Shown one piece after another: positions 56,208 to 64,000 of a stretch of DNA of 64,000 bases (the first letter of the stretch is position 1; the number at the start of each line of letters is the position of its first letter). This DNA is from Aristolochia californica. Lineage: Eukaryota; Streptophyta; Magnoliopsida; Piperales; Aristolochiaceae. A program made the translations under genes and the position numbers. The notes under the pieces were generated by a model. The model was not told the DNA's origin and made no database searches. It was given only the letters and a program-made list of their open reading frames with translations. The DNA lies in NCBI GenBank assembly GCA_029961685.1, contig JARWKL010000010.1:5381769-5445768 (forward strand). Direction: 5' to 3'.

Positions 56208-59200
56208 TTATTTTAAATTCTCAGCTTCAGCCAGTCTACCCCAGCCACCACCACCAGGAGTTAAAATTTTGATCCTCTCACCAGCCTTCACTTTGATGGT
56301 ATTCTTACCTCCAAGATTAACCAGGCGATTATCTTTCCTTACTAAAAAGTTGCAACCACGGGCTCCATCTCCGCCTCCCTTCAAACCTCTAGGAGCATGT
56401 GAACGCCTCTCAGAAAGCACGCTAACGACAATGGGTCTTCGAAACTCTATGTCCCTAACAAGGCCGTCACCTCCTCTATGAAGGCCGGCACCTCCAGTGT
56501 TCTCTCGAATTCCAAATTCATGCAAAATAGCAGGATACCTCTGCTCAAATATCTCTGGATCAGTCATCCGGGTATTGGTCATGTGGCACTGAACTCCACT
56601 CGTCCCATCCCAGGTCGGTCCAGCTCCACTTCCACCTCCTATAGTCTCATAATAACCAAAGCTTTCATCTCCGAAAGTGAGATTATTCATACATCCTTGT
56701 GAACAAGCACAAGCCTGAAATGCAGTTAAAATAACATCTGTGACCCTTTGTGAGGTAAGCACATTGCCACCAACAACAGCTGCCATATCACTCGGAGAAA
56801 GAAAGGAACCTTTTGGAATTAGGATCTCCACAGGTGCCAAGCACCCTTGGTTTAGGGGAATATCTACGTTTACCAAACTGCGGAGACAGTATATAACAGC
56901 TGCAGCTGTAACAGCTTCAGGGGCATTCCAGTTTCCATACACTTCAGGGCTGGTTCCACTAAAATCAAAAGTAGCTTCACCTTTCTCAGAATCAATACTG
57001 AGTTTTAGGCAGATACTGGATCCATCATCCATAAAATCTTCCTCTTCGATGGTCACAATACCATGCTTCTCTTCTTTCATATGCAACAACTGCCCCATGA
57101 ATTTGAGCATTTCTCTGACAGCTTCTTCTGCATTTGATTGAACATGTGTCATGTAAGATTGCACTGTATCCAAACCATACTGTTGAATAAGCTCCTTGAT
57201 TAGAGTTATTCCTCTTTGGTTTGCGGCCACTTGTGCTCGGAGATCAGACAAGTTATCATGAAGCCTACGTGTTCCAGGAATACTAATACCTGAAAGATCA
57301 TCAGTCTGGGGGGACTGAAACAGATCAACTATTCCTTTCTCTTGAAATACACCCTTCTCTACAAGTTTGAATGATTTTATTGCTGTGCCTTCTTCCCATA
57401 TTGACTTTGAGAAAGGAGGCATACTTCCTGGAGTTATGCCACCAATTTCTGCATGGTGACCCCTACTTGCCACGAAGAACACCAGCTTTCCGTTATCAAA
57501 AACAGGGGTTATAACTGTAATATCAGGTAGGTGGCTCCCACCTGCACAAGGATGGTTAGTTACTAACACGTCTCCTTCATTCAAATGCTCACCCCAGTAC
57601 TTGAGTTGCCAGCGAACAGTACTGGACATGGCACCCAAATGCACAGGAACGTGAGGGGCATTTGCAACTAATCCACCATCAGGCCCAAACAGAGCACAAG
57701 AGAAATCAAGCCTCTCCTTGATATTTGTAGATATGGAGGTTCTTTGAAGTGTCCGACCCATTTGTTCAGCAATGCCCATAAACCTGTGGTTGAAGATAGA
57801 AAGCTGCACTACATCTGCAACCTTTTCAGTTACTTTTACAGTGCTTGGAGCGGAGTTAATTTCTATCTTTATGTTACCATATCGTGTAATAATTGCCTTA
57901 CAGTCAGGTTCTACAATTACTGTACTGTTGCCATTCATAATAATAGCAGGGCCTGGCAAGAGGTGCCCATAGCCCAATTTCTCAAGCTTGTACAGAGGTG
58001 TCAGAAGCCACCCCTCTCTGAAATAAATTTTGTGGTGACCTTCAGGCTCTGGTGAGCCTACATGCAATTCCAAAGGCTGAGGCCTCAAAACACTTGTAAC
58101 TCCTAATCCTCGGACTCTAACATCACAGATCAGGATTTTCCGGTCCTGTAACTTAAACCCATATTCTTGCTGGAATAACTTCTCAAATTCAGCAGCGAAG
58201 TCATTTAGCTCTCCTTCAATCTGTCTTCTAACCATAATAGCAGTATCAGTACCCTCATATCTCAAGTTCAAATATGATTCAGACCGGATATTATCATGCG
58301 AAAAACCTTGAGCTCTAAGCTTCATATTTACCTCCTGTAACAATTTAGCTTCTCTCTGAAAGGCTTCCAGGACAGCATCACGACCATAAATGGCAGAGAA
58401 AGGCTCCTGTGCCTCTTCAACAACATCAGCCAAACCCATTCCGTAAGCACTTAAGATCCCACAGTACCTGTGGATGAGCACTTCACTCATGCCTAAGGAT
58501 CTAGCAATGGCACATGCATGTTGAGGCCCAGCACCCCCAAAGCTAGCAAGTGCATGGTTCCGTGTTTCATGACCCTTCATCTCAGTTAATTGTCGAATTG
58601 GTCGGCACATTGTCTCATTAGCTACATTTACAAATCCCAGAGCTATTTCTTCTACAGACATATCTTTCGAACTTGGGTTCTGACATTTTCTATAGGAATT
58701 AATCTTGGTTGCAAGCTTCTCAAATTCTTTTCTAGTCACCTCTATGTCCAAAGGCTGGTCCTCGTTTGGGCCAAAGATTGATGGAAAATAATCTGCAATG
58801 ACAGTTCCTAAAACAAGATTTGCATCAGTAACTGCCAACTCCCCACCTTTTCGATAACAGACAGGACCTGGGTGTGCGCCAACTGATTCAGGTCCCACAT
58901 GAAAAGCTCCAAATTGAAAATTGAGCTTCGATCCACCACCAGCAGCAACAGTGTTTATGTCAAGCTGAGGAGCTTGAATTATAGCCCCAGCAATTTGAGT
59001 TTCAAGCACTTGTTCATATATTCCAGCATAGCGACTTACATCGGTGGAAGTACCACCCATATCAAATCCAATGAGAGGTTTTGTAGTTTCAAGCCCATAG
59101 AGGGTCTGAGAATAACCCACAACTCCTCCTGCAGGCCCAGATAGAACTGCTTTATGGCCCGAAAATCTATTTTCAGGCGCAAGACCCCCATCTGACTGCA

Positions 59201-60026
59201 TGAACAAGACATTCACCTTTTCCAGCCCTTCATCAAATCTTGAAATAAAACCAGATAAGTATTCTTTAATAACTGGAGTCAAGTATGCATCAACACTAGC
59301 AGTTAAGCCTCGAGGCACAGCTCGGACCATAGGAGTCAAAGATGAAGACAAAGAAACATGTTTGAACCCCAAACTTAAAGCTAACTTTTCAATCAACATC
59401 TCATGATGAGGATAAGTATAAGAGTGCAATAAAACAACAGCCAAACAGCTTATTCCTTTCTCCAGTAAACCCCTCAGGAGAGTCATTAATGCTTCTTCAT
59501 CAAGTGGCTTAACAACCCTAACAAGCTCACCTGATACACCCTTAAAATTAGTTGAAGAAGAATTAAGAGCACTTTCCTCTTCTCCATCAAGTACTAGTTC
59601 CACTCTCTCATCAGCTTCTATAACATCCTCATATAGATTTGAAGGCTTTGAGACTGTGAGGTCAAAAATATCTGGGCGGGCCTGATTGCCTATTTGAAGC
59701 AAATCTCTAAATCCTCGAGTCACACAAAGAGCAATCCTTTCACCTTTCCTCTCCAGCAAAGCATTTGTAGCAACTGTTGTGCCCATCCTTATCCACCCAA
59801 TCTTCTCTGTAGGAATTTTTGCAGTTCGAGGTATTTTCTCCCCAGTATACTTTTCTAAGATTCTCCGGATTCCTTCAATTGGAGCATCATCATAGTTCAG
59901 AGGATCCACTGACAATAGCTTCATCACTTGACAACCCAATTGACCAGGTAACTCGGCATAAATATCAGTAAATGTTCCCCCTCTATCTATACAGAACCTA
60001 AATTTATTCTCTGCAACGTAGACCAT
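56208..60026 (-). CDS. OXP1: 5-oxoprolinase (ATP-hydrolysing)
   Basis: This is an uninterrupted 1272-codon frame, the usual length for plant OXP1 (about 1270). It hydrolyses 5-oxo-L-proline to L-glutamate using ATP, in cytosolic glutathione turnover. Domains: hydantoinase A N-terminal region with the ATPase phosphate loop (residues 9-21, [11 protein letters not shown]) and [13 protein letters not shown] (81-93); hydantoinase/oxoprolinase A with [14 protein letters not shown] (320-333), AAGGGS (361-366) and [10 protein letters not shown] (495-504); hydantoinase B from about 740 to 1262 with [12 protein letters not shown] (824-835) and [10 protein letters not shown] (854-863). It ends with a Gly-rich GGGGWG segment. 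No signal or membrane segments. The start is the first ATG after the leader acceptor and fits the family N-terminus. All motifs are intact, so it is probably functional. Confidence 0.97.
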   Translation of the reverse strand: MVYVAENKFRFCIDRGGTFTDIYAELPGQLGCQVMKLLSVDPLNYDDAPIEGIRRILEKYTGEKIPRTAKIPTEKIGWIRMGTTVATNALLERKGERIALCVTRGFRDLLQIGNQARPDIFDLTVSKPSNLYEDVIEADERVELVLDGEEESALNSSSTNFKGVSGELVRVVKPLDEEALMTLLRGLLEKGISCLAVVLLHSYTYPHHEMLIEKLALSLGFKHVSLSSSLTPMVRAVPRGLTASVDAYLTPVIKEYLSGFISRFDEGLEKVNVLFMQSDGGLAPENRFSGHKAVLSGPAGGVVGYSQTLYGLETTKPLIGFDMGGTSTDVSRYAGIYEQVLETQIAGAIIQAPQLDINTVAAGGGSKLNFQFGAFHVGPESVGAHPGPVCYRKGGELAVTDANLVLGTVIADYFPSIFGPNEDQPLDIEVTRKEFEKLATKINSYRKCQNPSSKDMSVEEIALGFVNVANETMCRPIRQLTEMKGHETRNHALASFGGAGPQHACAIARSLGMSEVLIHRYCGILSAYGMGLADVVEEAQEPFSAIYGRDAVLEAFQREAKLLQEVNMKLRAQGFSHDNIRSESYLNLRYEGTDTAIMVRRQIEGELNDFAAEFEKLFQQEYGFKLQDRKILICDVRVRGLGVTSVLRPQPLELHVGSPEPEGHHKIYFREGWLLTPLYKLEKLGYGHLLPGPAIIMNGNSTVIVEPDCKAIITRYGNIKIEINSAPSTVKVTEKVADVVQLSIFNHRFMGIAEQMGRTLQRTSISTNIKERLDFSCALFGPDGGLVANAPHVPVHLGAMSSTVRWQLKYWGEHLNEGDVLVTNHPCAGGSHLPDITVITPVFDNGKLVFFVASRGHHAEIGGITPGSMPPFSKSIWEEGTAIKSFKLVEKGVFQEKGIVDLFQSPQTDDLSGISIPGTRRLHDNLSDLRAQVAANQRGITLIKELIQQYGLDTVQSYMTHVQSNAEEAVREMLKFMGQLLHMKEEKHGIVTIEEEDFMDDGSSICLKLSIDSEKGEATFDFSGTSPEVYGNWNAPEAVTAAAVIYCLRSLVNVDIPLNQGCLAPVEILIPKGSFLSPSDMAAVVGGNVLTSQRVTDVILTAFQACACSQGCMNNLTFGDESFGYYETIGGGSGAGPTWDGTSGVQCHMTNTRMTDPEIFEQRYPAILHEFGIRENTGGAGLHRGGDGLVRDIEFRRPIVVSVLSERRSHAPRGLKGGGDGARGCNFLVRKDNRLVNLGGKNTIKVKAGERIKILTPGGGGWGRLAEAENLK

Positions 60027-60059
60027 TCTGCAATCTCTACTGAGAAATTCTTTGGAAAC

Positions 60060-60918
60060 CTGGTATGTGTCTGGCTAATAGTGGTTCGTACTCCAACCTG
60101 AAGCAACAATTAAGTGGTTGATTGAGAAGCTGGGGGGAAAATAGATAAAGAAACAAGATTATGAAATGAAAGGACTGGACAATCAGATACGAAATTGTTT
60201 CTGCTACAGAGACTTGCATTTTCAACAATGTACCAACAGACCCAAGTATCTGCAACTTAATTACAAAAAGGACACCAGTCGAAAAAGAAATCTTAGCTAA
60301 CTTAGATCAGGTGCATCATTAGTTTTCAATTGTCTTATCTGTTAAGCTAAATTGAAAAGCAAACTAGGCACAGTGATCCGCACCCCTATGAAAGGGAAAA
60401 TTTTGGGGCGAGAAAACAAAGTAAACAGTGTTTGGTGTAACTAGTTTATTGACGACCTATATTAGCAACTTGTACCCATTTGGAATCTGCGTTTACCATT
60501 AGCATCTTGCACCCATAAGGAATCTGCGTTTACCAATCCAATACTCAAGAACAAGGAAAAGGAAAATGACCAATAAATAACTTTAGAACTTCCCATCAGG
60601 ATCTTACAACACTTAATTCTTCTCCCCAGTTTCTTAAGAACTTCCCATCAGGATCCTCCAACAATTCATTCTTCTCTCTAGTTTCTTATTACAGTTCAGT
60701 AAGTTTGTTCACATTCAATCAGTAGCAGCTTCGATCTGAACATGAATATTGCAAATAAAAGAGATCAAAATCTGAGCCGAGAAACAGTGAAAAGATATCG
60801 AGTACTATCGCCTTACAGATAGTCTGCAGCAATCGTAACCGTCAAGTTTAGAAGTAGTTTTTGAACTTGTCTTTGCATAAAAACACACCCCACTGAACTT
60901 CGAAGTTCGAAGAATTAC
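60060..60918 (-). other. Intron in the OXP1 5' leader
   Basis: On the minus strand GGCAAAG|GTAATT (donor after 60919) and CATACCAG|GTTTCC (exon resumes at 60059) bound 859 bp. The second leader exon runs 60059-60027 to the start codon. A further CTTTCACAG|GTGACT site near 60980 could be an additional acceptor. Leader introns are common in plant housekeeping genes. The prediction is from splice signals only. Confidence 0.6.
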
Positions 60919-61190
60919 CTTTGCCGCTACAACGACTAAGGAAGCTGGGGAGCATGGAGAGGCAGAAGCCAGTCACCTGTGAAAGATGAACAAAGAACGG
61001 GTCGAGAAAAATTCGGAGTTTGCTGAAATGGCAGCTCCTCCTCTCGCACTGTCAGAATCTAAGCCAATAAGAAACATGAGAAACTAGGGAGAGAGCAGCT
61101 TAGATGGCAGCATCTAGGGTTGAGGGAAAAAAACAGGAGAGCTTTTATTCAACAGTTACAAAGAAAATCGAGAGTAGGAAACCCGACGGA
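60919..61190 (-). promoter_or_regulatory. OXP1 first leader exon and promoter region
   Basis: The leader exon begins upstream of 60919; the transcription start is not determinable. No clear TATA box was seen. Harbinger-like DNA begins about 100-200 bp further upstream. Confidence 0.4.
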
Positions 61191-61289
61191 GAGGGATGCG
61201 AGAGGTCTTAGGGAAGGAGAATATCGGCAGCATGACGCTGGGCGTTTTCGTGTACAAACGTTTATGTTCTATTAAAATGTTTTTTCTCG

Positions 61290-62550
61290 TTTTTGTCCAC
61301 TCAGAAAGTGAAAGTGAACTTTCACCTGTAAAAATTACTCAAAATCTGTTTAGTGTGCACTTTAGGGGAATTAGTGCACTTGGGGTTTAAGTGAAAGTAA
61401 ATTGACTAGTGTATGTGAAATGAAAAGTGAATATTTTCGTGTTTAGTGTGTTCAATATAAAGTGCACTGGAAAACACTTTTCTCAGTGCCCAAAAAGAAA
61501 AAAATGAAGTGTAAACAAAAGAACGAGTTACTTTTTATAATATATCTAAATAGATAATAAACCTAACTGAAATATGGTTATTTTTATAATAAGTAATTTA
61601 AAGTAATATTATAATATTTTAATACAATAATTAATTAAATAAGATATTTCACTAATACATTAAATGAATGTAGTTTAATCTAAATTAAAACAATAATTTA
61701 TGTGATAAAATTAATTGATACATTATTTAATTATAAAAAAATAAATAACTTAAACAAAAATGTATATTTTATAATGTCCGATTTACTTTAACAATATTTT
61801 AATTATTACTCTTAAATCATTAGTTTAATATAGTAATAACAGTAATGGATATAATAAATAAATAAGTAATTTTTGTAATAACATTAAGATAGATTTTAAT
61901 ATAGTACTTTTTAATCAGAAAATTATACCGTAAACCCTAACCCCAAAACCCGAAATTATACCTTAAATCCTAAATCCCCTAAACCCTAACGCCAAATCAC
62001 GAAATTATACCCTAAATCGTAAAAATTATACCCTAAATCCTCTAAACCCTTTTGAAATTTGGAGGAAATCGAAACCAAATGGGGCAAATTGAGGGAAATC
62101 TAAGTATAATGGGAGAAATTGAAGCCAAAAATGGGGGGAAATAGGTAGAAGTTAAGGCAATCGAACCCTAAATGGGGAAATCGACGCCGAAATGGGGAAA
62201 TCGGAAGAAGTTTGAGATGAGAGAGGCGAGAGGTGTAGGGATAACTAAGAGGTCCAAGAGGTATGAGAGGAGAGAGATTGTTCCAAGACGTAAAGAGACC
62301 ACCGAAGGCGAGAGGGAACCTCAAGACAAAAGAGGGGGTCGAGAGACACAAAGAGGAAGAGAGACCGAGAGACGTAGAGAGGAAGAAAGTGAAGAAATGA
62401 AAGTGCAAGAGGGCGCACCTTCACTCGAGCACGCACGAGTGAAATGAGATGAACCAGGATTTTGATGGGAATCTTAATTTGCCCATTTTACTCAGGAACC
62501 GCTGAGAGGGCACTAATAGGTTCAAGTGAATGAATAGTGTAATCAGTTAT
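61290..62550. mobile_element. Harbinger-type non-autonomous element E (approximate)
   Basis: The layout matches the other family members: a left end with GTGCACT and GTGAAAGTGAAC repeats, an AT-rich half (61500-61910), AACCCTAA-type repeats (61925-62045), a GGGGAAATCGA block and a GAGA-rich block (62215-62410). Termini and target duplication could not be fixed. Confidence 0.5.
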
Positions 62551-62557
62551 ACTTGAA

Positions 62558-64000
62558 GGGGGGATAGTCAACAAACTGGAAATTTGAAGTTCATCTTCAT
62601 CTTCATCTCATGCATCTACATGATCTTCATCTTCGAAATGGGTGTTAGTGTGGACAAGTTCATCTTCGAAATCTTCAAAATAGGGTGTTAGTGTGAACAA
62701 GTTCATCTTTATCTTCATCTTCGAAATTTAAAACCACTGATTTTATTAATTATAAAAATGAGTTAATTAAACCAAGTGTTTGAGTTAACAATATTTTAAT
62801 TACCACTATTAAATCACTAATACAATAAAGTAAATAAAAAATAAATATGATTAATGAATAAAAAAGTATTGTATTAATAACATAAGATAGATTTTTTACA
62901 TGGTATTAATTAATAATATATTTTTACAAAATTAAAAGTAATTAATTAATCAAATGCATACTTTAATTATATTTTATTTACCAGAGACTTAAATATGAAG
63001 TTTAATATAGTAATAAAATTGAACAAAAATAATAAATAAATACATATACAACTTTATTAATAACCTAAAAGAAAGATTATTCAAATAACGAGTTCGTGCC
63101 TTTAATATTAAAATCATCAAGTTACAAGTTTAGTACTTATGAACGACACATGTTCGAAAGTAATAAGATATAACCATCATTTATCGTTCCACATGGAAGT
63201 CGATATAGCATCTCGAAATTGTGCGGCTCTTGTGGATTGTAATGCACTCTGCCTCCGAAAGCTTGTTAGTTGGCTACCCTCATCCTCAAGACCATCGCAA
63301 TCGTCGCTGTCTGTATCACCCAGTTATTGAGATAGTTTACCGAAAATGTTGAACAACTCTAATTCACTGATTCACAAAAAATAAATGTCTGATTTTATCT
63401 CTAGTTAATCTCTTGAACTATTTTAAGTATGCCCAAAAAATAATCCCTAACCCGAATCAAGAATTTAGGCCCTAAATCGTAACCCTAAATCCCACAATTA
63501 TGCACAAATAACCCCCAATTAGGCACTGAAAATAAAATTAAACCAAATAAAACACTAATTTAATGAAAAAAAATTAGGGTTTAATCATAACTTCTGAAAT
63601 TTGGGGAAAATCGAAGGCGAAGGGTGAAATCGATGCCGAATGGGGAAATCGATGCCTAATCGAAGTAGAAATTAAACATGGATGCCCAAATGTCAAAATC
63701 AAAGAAAATCGAAATCGAAATGGGGAAATCGAACGAAATTGGAAGGTATTTTGGGGGAAAGGAGAATAGCGAGAGAGAAGGGAGTGGGAGGCTGAAAGGG
63801 AGAAGAGAGGGAGAAGAGAGAGAAGAAAGGGAGGTCGAGAGGGATAAGAGAGAGAGAGAAGCAAGAGAGAAAAACGGAGAGCGAGTCTAAGAGAAGAGAG
63901 GGAGGCACGGAGACGAGAGAGGGGGTGCGAGAGAGAGGGCGAGTCCGAGAGCCAGAGGCCGGAGATGAGAGGGAGCAGAGACGGAGGTCGGAGAGGAGAG
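62558..64000. mobile_element. Internally deleted Harbinger derivative F
   Basis: It starts at GGGGGGATAGTCAACAAACT (62558), like the GGGGGGTTAGTCCACAAT termini of copies A and B. From 62730 to 63325 it matches 34300-34908 of the large Harbinger element nearly base for base, including the Asp/Glu tail coding sequence. From about 63430 it matches 38130-38760. The 3.2 kb in between, holding both genes, are missing and replaced by about 100 bp of unrelated DNA. The right end lies beyond the window. Confidence 0.78.

Noticed and set aside
56134..59406. Plus-strand frames across OXP1
   Set aside because: They are antisense shadows of the conserved 1272-codon OXP1 gene.
1..64000. CRISPR arrays, bacterial operons, rRNA genes
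   Set aside because: No regularly spaced direct repeats with unique spacers, no prokaryotic gene organisation and no rRNA signature; the DNA is plant nuclear.

Overview
The window is nuclear DNA of a flowering plant. It contains two conserved host genes, both on the minus strand and both of plant type, embedded in a dense nest of plant transposable elements: Ty1/Copia, plant LINEs with a C-terminal RNase H, TRIM/SMART small LTR elements, PIF/Harbinger and hAT. The plant telomere-type motif AAACCCTAA also occurs. The species cannot be fixed from the sequence. Introns of 6-10 kb packed with transposons suggest a lineage that tolerates large TE-filled introns.

Positions 1476-33536 are one gene, read right to left, that no single long ORF reveals. 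Seven exons join in phase into a 509-residue protein with an N-terminal SANTA domain and a C-terminal CENPC-k motif. This is plant KNL2 (the alpha type, which retains CENPC-k), a centromere protein needed for CENH3 loading. Its small introns 1-2 are 80 and 276 bp. Introns 3-6 are about 6.7, 10.0, 7.9 and 5.7 kb and hold nearly all the transposons in the left half. The CENPC-k exon sits on a 35-bp unit that is tandemly triplicated and carries the splice acceptor.

The intron nests can be dated relative to each other by target-site duplications. In intron 4 a Copia element (16153-23035) was hit in its primer-binding site by a LINE (16491-21861). That LINE was later hit by a solo LTR (19019-19520) and by a 249-bp SMART (19729-19977). 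In intron 5 a LINE (7871-10206) carries a second SMART (8662-8938). In intron 3 a LINE on the minus strand (29651-31195) carries a solo LTR (30292-30729).

Positions 33.8-38.9 kb, directly upstream of KNL2, are a decayed PIF/Harbinger transposon with both the DDE transposase and the Myb/SANT-like second gene. A Copia element (38.9-43.8 kb) follows. Next is a nest of TTA-flanked Harbinger-like non-autonomous elements (45.2-48.1 kb; another copy at 23.7-25.0 kb), then a 5-kb hAT transposon with matching ends (48497-53503) and a solo LTR (54386-54745).

Positions 56208-60026 are an uninterrupted 1272-codon gene for ATP-dependent 5-oxoprolinase (OXP1), with an intron in its 5' leader. Beyond 61.3 kb are more Harbinger-type elements. 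One of them (62558 to the window end) is an internally deleted relative of the 34-38.9 kb element. The two host genes have no evident functional link. Much of the interest lies in KNL2 gene structure and in transposon nesting.
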